Assembly: GCA_046349775.1 (NCBI GenBank)
Contig: JAXMBS010000041.1
Location: 1-51,618, forward strand
Length of the DNA: 51,618 bases
Direction: 5' to 3'
Source: JAEUIG01 sp046349775
GTDB lineage: Bacteria; Planctomycetota; Planctomycetia; Planctomycetales; Planctomycetaceae
A model generated the notes under the pieces. That model saw only the letters and a list, made by a program, of their open reading frames with translations. It was not told where the DNA came from and searched no databases. How positions within the stretch are numbered: position 1 is the first letter of the stretch; each line of letters starts with the position of its first letter. Below are positions 41,295 through 50,332 of the stretch, one piece after another. Both the position numbers and the translations under genes were made by a program.

Positions 41295-44200
41295 ATGCCG
41301 ACTCGCAATGCTGGTTGTGCAAGGCCACTCTTCACGGCTTTGATCGCGGTCCTCGTCATCGCCCCGCCGGTGTTTGCAGCCGACGATGCTCACTTCCAGT
41401 TCGGCTTCGCCAAAGTCGACATCACCCCGACCGAGCCGGTTCGCCTGTCTGGTTACTCCAACCGCGACCAGGCCTACGAGGGCATCGACGAACCGCTCTT
41501 CGTCAGGGCGATGGCGCTGAAATCCGGCGACAGTCTCCCGTGTGTCGTCGTCTCCGTCGACACCATCGGCTTCCCCGGCGCCCTCACTCGCGAGGTCTTC
41601 GAGGCCGTCGAAGCACAGCACAAACTCCCGCGTGCGAACCTGGCTCTCGCCTGCACGCACTCGCACACGTCGCCGCACCTCGGCCGTGGCCTCGACAACC
41701 TTTACAACAAGCCGCAATCCGATGACGAACGCGCACGCACGGTCGCCTACACCGACTTCGTCCGCGATCGCGTCATCCAGGCGGTGGGCGATGCTCTCGC
41801 CCATCTGGCCCCCGGTCGGCTGTTCACGTCGGAGGGCGCGGCCCACTTCGCCGCCAATCGCCGCGTCATCAAGAACGGCAAGTGGACGGACTTCGGGATC
41901 TCCCCCGATGGTCCGGTCGATCACGCCCTGCCGATTCTCAAAATCACCGACGCCTCCGGCCAGGCGATCCGCGGCCTGATCTACAACTACGCCTGTCACT
42001 GCACGACATTCACCGGCGACTACAACCGGGTCAATGGCGACTGGGCCGGCTACTCGGCGAAGTACCTGGAACAGGCCCATCCGGAAGCGGTCGCACTCTG
42101 CACGATCGGCTGCGGCGCGGATGCCAATCCCCAGCGTGACGCAAAACCGGATCGCGCCCTCGCGCTGGCGCAATCACAGGGCCGCGAACTCTCGGACGAA
42201 ATCACCCGCCTGCTCGCCGGCCCGATGCGCGAAATCACCGCGCCCCTGCACGCCACCTACGGCTTCGCCGGTCTGCCGATCGACCGCCCCTCGACGAACG
42301 ATCTTCAGGAACATCTCAATGACAAGTCACCGCAGGTGCGCCGACATGCGGAAAACATGCTCGCGCTCCGTCGGCGCATGGGCCGCATCCCGGAAACCTG
42401 CCCCATGCCGATCCAGGTCTGGCGCTTCGGCGAGCAGTACGCGATGTTCTTCCTCGGCGGCGAAGTCGTCGCCGAATACTCGCAGCGGATCAAGCGCGAG
42501 TTCGCTCATGACGGCGCGCTCGGTCCCGCCTGGGTCACCGCGTATGCGAATGACGTCTTCGGTTACGTCGCCTCCGAACGCATGCGCGACGAAGGCGGCT
42601 ACGAAGTCGACTTCTCGATGATCTATTACAACCAGCCCGGCCGCTGGAGCACCGGCACGGAAGACGTCATTCTGCGTCGCGTCCACGAACTGTACGAGGA
42701 CAAACTCCCCCAGAGTCCGCTCACCCCCGAAGCGGCGCTGCCGCTGTTCAAGCTGCCGCCGGGGCTGGAAATCGGCATCGTCGCCGCCGAACCGCTGATC
42801 ACCGATCCGATCCACTTCTCCGTCGGCCCGGACGGCCGGCTGTGGGTCGTCGAGATGGGGGACTACCCCCGCGGCGCGCATGACGACGGGCAGCCCGGCG
42901 GCAGCATCCGCGTCCTCACCGACGTCGATCACGACGGCCGGTACGACGAAGCGATCACGTTTCTCGACGGTATCGCCTTCCCCACGGGCGTCATCCCCTG
43001 GCGTAAGGGCGCGCTCATCTCCGCCGCCCCGTCCATTCTCTATGCTGAAGACACCGATGGCGACGGCCGCGCCGATCAGCAACAACCGCTGTTCACCGGC
43101 TTCAAAGAAGGGAATCCACAGCACCGCGTGAACGGGTTCTGGCTGGGCCTCGACAACTGGCTGTATCTGGCGGGGAGTGAAAGCCGCCAGGTCGCCTGCG
43201 TCCGCACCGGCGCGCAGGTGGAACTGGCGCGTAGCGACTGCCGGATTGACCCGGACCGGAACAAGCTCGAACCGGAAACCGGCCGCTCGCAGTTCGGCCG
43301 CACGCGCGACGACTGGGGCCATTGGTTCGGCAACTCGAACAGCGAGCCGCTGTACGGCTTCCTGTGGTCGGGCCGGTACTCCGGTCGGAATCCGTTCGTG
43401 CCGGCGCCTTCGGCGTTTGTGCGACTCTACGACCTGAATTCCCCGCCGCCGCCGGTGTTCCCGACGAGCCGAACCGTCGATCGCTTCAACGACCTCTACA
43501 CGGAAAACCGCTACACGTCCGCCTGCAGCCCGCATGTGTTTCGCGACAACTCGCTCGGTGAAGACGTCTACGGGGCAGTGCTGGTTTGCGAGCCGGTTCA
43601 CAACCTGGTCTCCCGCATGCTGCTTGAGCCTCAAGGAGTCAGCTTTCAGTGGCGGCGGCATCCGGACGAACAGGCCTCCGAGTTCCTCAGCTCGACCGAC
43701 AACTGGTTCCGTCCCACGCACCTCGAAACCGGCCCGGACGGTGCACTCTGGATCGCAGACATGTACCGCCTGGTGATCGAGCATCCGCAGTGGATTCCTG
43801 AGACGTGGCAGGCACAACTGGACCTCTATGCCGGCCATGACCGCGGCCGCATCTACCGCGTCTACCAACAGCCGGCGGAGCAGGGGAGTCGCCCGGTGTT
43901 TGAGATCCCCGATTTCACCCGGATCGATGACGTCCAGCTCGCCGCGCAATTGAACCATCCCAACGGCTGGCGCCGCGATACGGCCCAGCTCCTGCTCGTC
44001 CAGAAGACTGCACCGTTGTCTCCGGACGCAGTCGCCGGATTGGAAGCGATGGCACGCGGTCACGAATCGCCGCTGGCCCAGGTTCACGCACTCAACGTTT
44101 TGAACGGCCGTCAGGTCCTGAACGCCGGCGAGCTGCGCGCCGCTCTCGAAACCGACAATCCACTCGTCGCCGCCGAAGCCGTTCGCGTCGCCGAGTCCCG

Positions 44201-45575
44201 TCTCGACGAACCCGAAATCCTCGCTGCGGTCCTGCCCCTGGCCCACCATGCCGATGCCAAAGTCCGGCTACAGGTCGCGCTGTCATTGGGTTTCTCAAAC
44301 GACCCACAGGCCGCTGAGGCCCTCGCCGAAATCGCAACGCAGCCGGACGAACAGCAATGGCTGCTGACCGCCATTGCCTCTTCGGCGAACGGCAAGGCCG
44401 ATGCCCTGTTGGCGGCTCTCCTGCGGAGGACGCACGGACGCGGACCGAGTGCGGAACTGATCCCCAGACTTGTCGCGACGGCCCTCGGCGATGACCCGCT
44501 GGCGGGAGTCAACCGTTTGCTCGACACGATCGCGCCGACCGATGCGGGACCTGTCGAGAACTGGCAGATGGCCGCGCTGGCGGCCTGCCTCGATGGTCTC
44601 TGGCGTCACCAGATCGACGTGACCCGGCTCGCAGCCTCCACCGATTCCACGAACATTGTCGCCCGCACGCAGCGATTGTTTGCCGCGGCACGCGCGGCGG
44701 CCGGCGACGCCTCCGCCACGCTCGAGGACCGTCTCGCTTCGGCCGTCGTGCTGGGACGCGGCGCCGACCAGCAGGCAGCCGACCGCGCCTTGCTGGCCGC
44801 GTGGCTTGCACCGCAATCGCACGCAGACCTGCAGTCCGCAGCAATCGAAGCACTCGCCCGATTGCAGACCGACGACGTCCCCGGCCTGCTCCTCGAATAC
44901 TGGCCGAGTGCCGCGCCTCAGCTTCGTGCGCGGATTCTCGAAACGCTGCTCTCTCGATCCGCGTGGACGGAAGCGCTGGTCGCCGCCCTCGCCGACGGCC
45001 GCCTGACCGCCGCCGACCTCGACGCCGCCTCGCGCCGGCGACTGACCGACAACTCCTCCGAAAAAGTACGGACCCGAGCCGCAGAACTGCTGGGGGCTCC
45101 CACGTCACCCGACCGCGACAAGGTCATGGCCAGTTACGAGTCCGTCTACAACCTGTCCGCCGATCCCAAGCGGGGTGCGGACGTCTTCAAGCAGCGCTGC
45201 GCTGCCTGCCACCAGCATCACGGCATCGGCACGAACGTCGGTGCTCAACTGAGCGCACTCTCCAACAAGACGGCCGACTTCCTCGTGACGGCCGTCCTCG
45301 ATCCCAATCGTGCCGTCGAATACAAGTTCGTCGCGTACAACATTCTGGCTAAAGACGGTCGCGTGATCACCGGACTGATCGCCGACGAAAGCGCCTCCAG
45401 CCTGACGATCGCCAAATCGGACGGTACGCGCGATACGATCCTGCGTACTGAGGTCGAGGAACTCAAAGTTCCGGCAAGTCCTTCACATGCCCGAAGGCCT
45501 CGAAAAGGACCTGACCCTGCGGACCTCGCCGACGTCATCGCCTTCATCCAATCGCCTGAACCGCCGAAGCCGTAG
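41295..45575 (+). CDS. ceramidase-like domain fused to PVC-type dehydrogenase, HEAT repeats and cytochrome c
   Basis: The protein has 1426 residues. A signal peptide (about 1-28) exports it. Residues 30-470 form a neutral/alkaline ceramidase-like domain (FGFAKVDITPTEPVRLSGYS; zinc-site His122 and His124 in THSHTSP; HCTTFTGDYN; GCGADANPQ). Residues about 480-870 match the PVC-type membrane-bound dehydrogenase domain (LPPGLEIGIVAAEPLITDP; GPDGRLWVVEMGDYP; TGPDGALWIADMYRLVIEHP-like). About 880-1230 are Ala/Leu-rich HEAT-like repeats. The C-terminus (1285-1426) is the TIGR02603-type haem domain with Cys1302-A-A-Cys1305-His1306. Dehydrogenase-HEAT-haem proteins are common in Planctomycetota. The N-terminal amide-hydrolase fusion suggests that substrate hydrolysis and oxidation are coupled in one periplasmic protein. 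No natural substrate can be stated. Confidence 0.92.
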   Translation: MPTRNAGCARPLFTALIAVLVIAPPVFAADDAHFQFGFAKVDITPTEPVRLSGYSNRDQAYEGIDEPLFVRAMALKSGDSLPCVVVSVDTIGFPGALTREVFEAVEAQHKLPRANLALACTHSHTSPHLGRGLDNLYNKPQSDDERARTVAYTDFVRDRVIQAVGDALAHLAPGRLFTSEGAAHFAANRRVIKNGKWTDFGISPDGPVDHALPILKITDASGQAIRGLIYNYACHCTTFTGDYNRVNGDWAGYSAKYLEQAHPEAVALCTIGCGADANPQRDAKPDRALALAQSQGRELSDEITRLLAGPMREITAPLHATYGFAGLPIDRPSTNDLQEHLNDKSPQVRRHAENMLALRRRMGRIPETCPMPIQVWRFGEQYAMFFLGGEVVAEYSQRIKREFAHDGALGPAWVTAYANDVFGYVASERMRDEGGYEVDFSMIYYNQPGRWSTGTEDVILRRVHELYEDKLPQSPLTPEAALPLFKLPPGLEIGIVAAEPLITDPIHFSVGPDGRLWVVEMGDYPRGAHDDGQPGGSIRVLTDVDHDGRYDEAITFLDGIAFPTGVIPWRKGALISAAPSILYAEDTDGDGRADQQQPLFTGFKEGNPQHRVNGFWLGLDNWLYLAGSESRQVACVRTGAQVELARSDCRIDPDRNKLEPETGRSQFGRTRDDWGHWFGNSNSEPLYGFLWSGRYSGRNPFVPAPSAFVRLYDLNSPPPPVFPTSRTVDRFNDLYTENRYTSACSPHVFRDNSLGEDVYGAVLVCEPVHNLVSRMLLEPQGVSFQWRRHPDEQASEFLSSTDNWFRPTHLETGPDGALWIADMYRLVIEHPQWIPETWQAQLDLYAGHDRGRIYRVYQQPAEQGSRPVFEIPDFTRIDDVQLAAQLNHPNGWRRDTAQLLLVQKTAPLSPDAVAGLEAMARGHESPLAQVHALNVLNGRQVLNAGELRAALETDNPLVAAEAVRVAESRLDEPEILAAVLPLAHHADAKVRLQVALSLGFSNDPQAAEALAEIATQPDEQQWLLTAIASSANGKADALLAALLRRTHGRGPSAELIPRLVATALGDDPLAGVNRLLDTIAPTDAGPVENWQMAALAACLDGLWRHQIDVTRLAASTDSTNIVARTQRLFAAARAAAGDASATLEDRLASAVVLGRGADQQAADRALLAAWLAPQSHADLQSAAIEALARLQTDDVPGLLLEYWPSAAPQLRARILETLLSRSAWTEALVAALADGRLTAADLDAASRRRLTDNSSEKVRTRAAELLGAPTSPDRDKVMASYESVYNLSADPKRGADVFKQRCAACHQHHGIGTNVGAQLSALSNKTADFLVTAVLDPNRAVEYKFVAYNILAKDGRVITGLIADESASSLTIAKSDGTRDTILRTEVEELKVPASPSHARRPRKGPDPADLADVIAFIQSPEPPKP

Positions 45576-45708
45576 CGTTCCGAAATGCCGGCACGCACGG
45601 CCTGCTCTCGATATCTTCGCCACGGCGTCGCCGTCACTCACCTTTCTTTTGCCACTCTGCCACTGTTCAACCGCCGCCAACAGCGGATCAACTCCACCGC
45701 CCCTGGAA

Positions 45709-46080
45709 TCACGCGGCGGCCGCCACGGAAACCACCGATACTCCTTCGTGCTCGCTGATCTTGAGCGGCACCGGCCGCGTCAGCCGTCCCAGGAAAATCA
45801 CCAGCGTCTTGGGCCATAGCTCACCGCCGGTCCGTTCCGAGCGGACCGCATATCGATGTTCGAACCGGAACTGCGGATCGATCTCGATCGCGTCCGCTGG
45901 AATTCCCGTCTCCTCCCACAACTCGCGCAGCGCGCATTGCAATTCGGTCTCACCCGGATCGAGGTGCCCCTTCGGCAGGTCCCAGCGCGTCGGATGCCGC
46001 ATCAGCAGGAATTCGCGGAATGACTCCCCGCGCGTCACCAGCACGCCGCACGCTTTCAATTCCGACTTTTTCAGGTCCAT
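45709..46080 (-). CDS. Nudix hydrolase, C-terminus shifted
   Basis: It has 123 residues from the ATG at 46080; a longer frame to 46167 has no ribosome-binding site. The Nudix box is complete at residues 38-60, starting GHLDPGETE and ending REL-EETGI. The bis(5'-nucleosyl)-tetraphosphatase-like features include MRHPTRWDLPKGH. After KISEHE (near 45735) the frame ends in GVSVVSVAAAA and stops. If one G is removed from GAAGGAG, the expected family ending appears: EEYRWFPWRPP, then VDPLLAAVEQW down to about 45670 or further. I think the true gene is longer and that the short C-terminus is an indel artefact. It converges with the fusion gene. Confidence 0.82.
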   Translation of the reverse strand: MDLKKSELKACGVLVTRGESFREFLLMRHPTRWDLPKGHLDPGETELQCALRELWEETGIPADAIEIDPQFRFEHRYAVRSERTGGELWPKTLVIFLGRLTRPVPLKISEHEGVSVVSVAAAA

Positions 46081-46179
46081 TGTCCCCAGTCCATGGTCCA
46101 GTGTGCTACTAACGATCAGAAGTTTGCTTACTTGCGCAAGTTTTTCCCCGCCACCAACCAAGATCACGAGAGGATCTGG

Positions 46180-46255
46180 GCCACCGAGATCACCGAGGAC
46201 ACTGAGACGAAGAAATCTCTATTGAATTCTCGGTGACCTCTGTGATCTCGGTGGC
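46180..46255. repeat. inverted repeat of GCCACCGAGATCACCGAGG type
   Basis: GCCACCGAGATCACCGAGGA at 46180-46199 and onward (to about 46206) is mirrored by CTCGGTGACCTCTGTGATCT and onward at 46229-46255, with about four mismatches over 27 bases. The loop contains AATCTCTATTG. The remaining 271 bases between the Nudix gene and the next small gene show no ORF I trust. Confidence 0.88.
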
Positions 46256-46267
46256 AAGCCCCTTTTG

Positions 46268-46291
46268 GGTTGCGGCCATTGGCCGCGCTGG
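46268..46291. repeat. GGTTGCGGCC-GGCCGCGCTGG hairpin repeat, copy 1
   Basis: GCGGCC (46272-46277) pairs with GGCCGC (46281-46286) around ATT. The 24-base unit differs from that at 49159-49182 only in its loop. A GGCTTTTT tail follows, so it could act as a terminator. Confidence 0.75.
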
Positions 46292-46351
46292 GCTTTTTCA
46301 ATGTCCTACCTGACAATTGACAACGGACCAGGGACAAGAGACCAATACGCC

Positions 46352-46589
46352 GTGCTTCCCAGTTTACCCAAACTTTTCCGAACCTGGCTCATCCGGCGCG
46401 CCTGCATCGCCTGGCTCGGTGCCACGTTCGTGTTGGCTGTGGCCGCAGTTCTCTGGGGACTTCTCGCCCTGCTCGGCGACGGGCACAGCGCCGCAGTTGC
46501 CCACGGCCTCGTCTTGTTCGCCGCCGGTCTCTGGCTGATCTTGCTGGGGCGTCCTCGTCTTCCTGCTCAAGCGCATGGGAGCGGCTTAG
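46352..46589 (+). CDS. small membrane protein, frameshift near its end
   Basis: A GTG at 46352 starts a small protein (LPSLPKLFRTWLIRRACIAW at the start) with two hydrophobic helices (about 20-40 and 48-66). The last part of this frame is wrong. After LWLILLG (near 46550), a shift of one base gives GVLVFLLKRMGAA and a stop at 46587. The run of four G at that point, where three would keep the frame, suggests a one-base insertion. The repaired protein has about 78 residues. The family is not recognised. Confidence 0.5.
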
Positions 46590-46777
46590 TCGGGAGGGCG
46601 AGTGCTTTCGGGAGGGCGAGGCTCCCGCCGAGCCGCCTTCGAAGTGCGCCAGAAATCCGATTGAGCTTCCGCATGCCGAACGGGATTCGACCCGTCATCG
46701 TCATCCGCCCAGATGCCATCGTCGATTTGCCATCGCCTGCTCAGCGTAAAATCGGCAGATCACGATTCCATTCGGTG

Positions 46778-47875
46778 ATGCCGATCAAATTCCGCTGTCC
46801 GCACTGCCGCCAGTTCCTCGGCATCTCGCCTGACCAGGCGGGTCAACTGTCCGACTGTCCCGCCTGCGGACGAACAGTTCGCGTGCCAAACCTCGACGGC
46901 ACGGTCGCGCCCTGCCCGCCGCGAAGATTGATCCCCAGCCGACGCGTGCGCCGCGCAACTTCCCCCCCGCCATCGCTGACGGCCTGACCATGCTCCGGCC
47001 GACTTCGGGATCGGTTGCGACCTTCGCCCTCGCCCCCGCCGGGCAGCAACAACGATCACCTGGCCGCCGCCGCCCGTCGCGGTCGCCGCCGTCCCTGTGA
47101 CGCCTGCTCGAACCTGGAACTCGTGCTGCCCGCGCCCCAAACGCCCACACCCGCGACGACAGCGCGATCTGGTTCCCAGCTCGCTGATCGACTTCGACCC
47201 CACGCCGCCGAAGTGACCGAACCTCGCCGCGCACGTCGTACCGGGTTTCCCAGAGAACTCCGCATTGCGGCGGTGGTCTTGATCGTCGCCATCATTTTCA
47301 TGGCCGGGTTGCCGACTGGACGGCACGATGCTGCCGTTCCGGTCCGTCGACGACCGATCCTGGCCTTGCACGCCAGAACCGCGCTGCGTGTCCGCCGAAG
47401 CCGCCGCTCCCGTGGTGTTGCCGTCCAGCGCGTTCCTCTGCTCGCATCGGCGGCACGCTCTCCTGGCAGGCCGCCGACGGGCAAGCGCTGCTCCGGACAG
47501 CGCGCACGCATTATCGCCGTCCCTGAGCAGCCCCCCGGAGACCCGCCGCTGTCCGCGGCCGGATACCGCACCGGCGCCGTGTCGGTCGACCGCGAACGCG
47601 CCGTCGACGCCATCCGCAAACTGGGCGGCGATTATGCAATCGCTGACGCTCACGGCCGCTACGTGCTCCAGCTACCTGCCGGGCGTTATCAGATTCTGTT
47701 CCTGTCGCGGCATTTGTCGCGCAATTCAGAACAGCCGCTCGATCTCCACCTGAACAGCATCCTGGCCAGTTTTTTCGACCAGCCGCAAGGTCTCGTCGGC
47801 AGCGTGCTTGTTGAGTCGCAGGCGATCGAATTCGACGGCCGCCCCCGCGTTCTCGACCACGCATTCGGAAAGTAG
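46778..47875 (+). pseudogene. zinc-ribbon, membrane-anchored hypothetical protein, broken by frameshifts
   Basis: The start at 46778 reads MPIKFRCPHCRQFLGISPDQ and then CPACGRTVRVPNLDG, a zinc ribbon with two CxxC pairs that is common at the N-terminus of planctomycete membrane proteins. Further on, pieces in other frames include a proline-rich stretch (PPPPVAVAAVPVTPART, near 47060-47110), a membrane helix IAAVVLIVAIIFMAGL (47262-47309), and a C-terminal domain running RAVDAIRKLGGDYAIAD, then YVLQLPAGRYQILFLSR, to the stop at 47873. At least three frame changes are needed. Either the gene is decaying or the assembly has indels. The function is unknown. Confidence 0.6.
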
Positions 47876-47879
47876 TCGG

Positions 47880-47945
47880 TTGTTGGTTGTCGGTGGCTGA
47901 GGCCTGCCCCTTAGCCCTGGCCCCTCAACCCCTGGCTCTTCGCAA
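47880..47945. repeat. low-complexity GGTTGTTGGTTGTCGG / CCCCTTAGCCCTGGCCCC phrases
   Basis: A GTTGTTGGTTGTCGG phrase is followed by a C-rich phrase related to those at 11010-11040 and 22190-22205. They lie at the start of the 240-base gap before the RmlD-like gene, in which I see no gene. Confidence 0.45.
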
Positions 47946-48115
47946 AACTGGACTTGGCGACTTTTCCGGACGGGGCGTATACTCCGCCCCCCTTGCGCCA
48001 TTGGACGGCGCAAAGAACACAGGTTCGCGGGATGAAACCCATCAGACCTACGCGATCGCGCTGATCCACGGACGCCACATCCGTCCCAGCGCACGCCAGT
48101 GCACGGAGGCCACGC

Positions 48116-49042
48116 GTGAATACGATCCTGGTCGTCGGTGTCGACACCACTGTGGGGGCCAATTGCGCCGCCCGGCTCGCCGAACGGCAATCGGTCGTCG
48201 GTCTTTCGTCGCACAGCGGCGTGCAGATCGACGGTTGCGAAACGCATCTGTTCGATCTCGACAACCCCGCCGACGCCGAGGCGTGGCTGTCCGATGCCCG
48301 CCCCGAGCGCGTCCTGTACTGCGGCCCCGAATCCCGCTCGTGCTGGGATCCCGAGACCGCCGCATCCCTGAATGCCGGCAGTGCAGCGGCCGCCGGACGC
48401 TGGGCCGCCGCCACCCAGGTCGCCGCCGTCCCGTTCACGTTCATTTCTTCCGACGCCGTCTTCACCGGCCCCTGGATCTTCCACGACGAAGACAGCCTGG
48501 CCGTCTGTCGCTCCCCTGAAGCCACCACGATTCGCAACGCCGAGAAGCTGGTCCGCGACGCCGGGGGAGAGTCCCTGATCATCCGCACCAACGCGTTTGG
48601 CTGGGCGCCGACCTCTGAGGGAGGGTGGATCGAGCGGCTCCTCGGCAGCATCGAGGACCGCCGCACACTCGACTGCGACTGCATCCGCCACGCAACGCCG
48701 ATCCTGGCCACCGACCTGGCCGAGATCATCGACCGCGCCTGGCAGGAAGGCCTCATCGGCACGTATCACATCGCCGGCGCCGAGCGCGTCAGCCCCATGC
48801 TGTTCGCCCAGCGACTTGCCGACCAGTTTGATCTCCCCTGGCTCACGCTTCGCCGTGAGCAGACCCTCGTCGAACTGCCGCAGGGATTCGGCGCGGGCGA
48901 GACGTCGCTGCAGACGAAGAAGATCCGCAAGGCCCTGTGCGTCGCCATGCCGATGCTCAGCGAAGGCTTGAAACGCCTGCAGGCGCAGCGCACCGGCGAG
49001 CAGCCGACGGAGGCCGCCCCGTTGACGGCCCGTGTCGCCTGA
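48116..49042 (+). CDS. RmlD-like short-chain reductase family protein without the catalytic Tyr
   Basis: The protein has 308 residues from a GTG at 48116 with GGAGG seven bases upstream. The N-terminal strand and glycine loop (MNTILVVGVDTTVGANCA), a LDNPADAEAWL segment and FISSDAVFTGPW fit the NAD(P)-dependent extended SDR family of dTDP-4-dehydrorhamnose reductases. The family needs Tyr-x3-Lys; here the segment is TTIRNAEKL, with Lys but Ile or Asn where Tyr is expected. The C-terminal part contains ATPILATDLAEIIDRA and GTYHIAGAERVSP, typical of RmlD. It may be a binding or structural protein, or may use another residue. Neighbouring genes do not form a rhamnose pathway. Confidence 0.75.
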   Translation: MNTILVVGVDTTVGANCAARLAERQSVVGLSSHSGVQIDGCETHLFDLDNPADAEAWLSDARPERVLYCGPESRSCWDPETAASLNAGSAAAAGRWAAATQVAAVPFTFISSDAVFTGPWIFHDEDSLAVCRSPEATTIRNAEKLVRDAGGESLIIRTNAFGWAPTSEGGWIERLLGSIEDRRTLDCDCIRHATPILATDLAEIIDRAWQEGLIGTYHIAGAERVSPMLFAQRLADQFDLPWLTLRREQTLVELPQGFGAGETSLQTKKIRKALCVAMPMLSEGLKRLQAQRTGEQPTEAAPLTARVA

Positions 49043-49158
49043 CGCATATCGGCCACAGTCGCTGTTGAACTTTCATGCTGACTAGCGGCGCCCGTCAGGA
49101 AGCGGTCGTACCGGATTTCGCTCCCTCACGGTCGCGGCAAGTATAAGTTTGCCTCATT

Positions 49159-49182
49159 GGTTGCGGCCGAAGGCCGCGCTGG
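49159..49182. repeat. GGTTGCGGCC-GGCCGCGCTGG hairpin repeat, copy 2
   Basis: GCGGCC and GGCCGC pair around GAA. The unit is otherwise identical to the copy at 46268-46291 and, like it, lies about 60-90 bases before a small gene. Confidence 0.75.
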
Positions 49183-49245
49183 CTGTATCGTGGACCGGTC
49201 TGCGCTCGGGTGGACCGGTCCGGCCCTGCTACGCACTGGGAAGAC

Positions 49246-50245
49246 AATGAGACGCTTCGTTGTGGTCCTGCTGACGGCCAGCCTGATCGTCGCACTCGCG
49301 ACTGCGGCCGCTCGGCCGACGAATTTCCTGTTACGGGACGCCGTCCAATAAATGACGAGGAACTCGGTTACTGGCTCCGTGCACTGCAGGTCCATCGGTT
49401 TTCTACATGGCCGCCGGGAGACCGACCTCCGCCTTCGCTGGGAGCTGACTGCGCTGAAGTCACCGCTGCCTGCAAGCGGCTCGGATCGATCCCTCTGGCG
49501 AATGCCCCACGGAACATGCGGACCACCTTCGCGTCCTCCCCTATCCGGGGGGCCGGCACCCGCAGTTGGATTCCTCGAAGGGGCCATCGATCCGCAACGG
49601 GAGACCAAGGTCAGCGTGTTCACTCCCTGGCAGCCGGCCGACCACTCCCGGGCCGATTACGTCGTCGTCGATGTCCCGGAAGCGATCTGGTCGAACCTTG
49701 GCCTGACGTATCTCGCGCATACGCACGTGCCAACTCTGTGGACCAAGGCCGGCGTCGCACTCCCCGCGCTCGAATGGTCGCGCCACGACGACGGCACGTA
49801 CACGCTCGAGCGCACACTGCCCAACGGCATCGCCTTCAGCACGCAGATTGTCCCGCACAAAGACCACGTCGCGATGCAGATCACGCTGACGAACGGCACC
49901 GCAGCCACACTCAGCGACCTGCGGGTCCAGAACTGCGTGATGCTCAAATCGGCCGAGGGGTTTAACGAACAGGACAACGACAACAAGGTCAGCCGCCAGC
50001 CTTATATGGCAGCCCGTAATGTGAGCGGCGATCACTGGATCGTTACCGCCTGGAAGCCGAACCACCGCACCTGGGCGAATGCCAAGTGCCCGTGCCTGCA
50101 TTCCGATCCGAAGTTCCCCGACTGTCCTGCGGGCGAGTCCCGCACCATCCGCGGCTGGCTGTCGTTCTATGAGGGAGGCGACATTGACGCCGAATTCGAC
50201 CGCATCGAAGCGTTGAAGTGGTGGGTGCCTGCGGTGACGCCCTGA
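49246..50245 (+). pseudogene. secreted hypothetical protein broken by frameshifts
   Basis: The ATG at 49246 begins a signal peptide (MRRFVVVLLTASLIVALATA) and the frame stops at 49351. A second frame carries INDEELGYWLRALQVHRFS (about 49350-49406). A third piece, LRVLPYPGGRHP (49521-49556), bridges to the frame that holds the rest: VGFLEGAIDPQRETKVSVF, then VDVPEAIWSNLGLTYLAHTH, THVPTLWTKAGVALPALEW and onward to the stop at 50243. At least three frame changes separate these pieces. The final 200 residues are well-formed, with strand-rich segments and NGIAFSTQIVPHKDHVAMQI. I do not recognise the family; it is probably an exported planctomycete protein. Confidence 0.65.
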
Positions 50246-50258
50246 ACGCAAAAAAAGA

Positions 50259-50291
50259 GCAGCCCGGCTGCCGATACAGCAGCCGGGCTGC
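50259..50291 (-). terminator. intrinsic terminator of the propeller-like gene
   Basis: A perfect 13-bp stem (GCAGCCCGGCTGC at 50259-50271 with GCAGCCGGGCTGC at 50279-50291) has a 7-base loop. On the minus strand it is followed by a run of seven T (A-tract at 50250-50256). It lies 42 bases after the stop of the gene at 50333 and also behind the plus-strand gene that ends at 50245. Confidence 0.9.
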
Positions 50292-50332
50292 GAAGCGAAC
50301 GGAAGCGTCTCGCGGAGCGAGACGTCTGCTGA

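Noticed and set aside
42327..44249. A 640-codon open frame on the minus strand
   Set aside because: It is antisense to the ceramidase/dehydrogenase fusion and shows no recognised domain.
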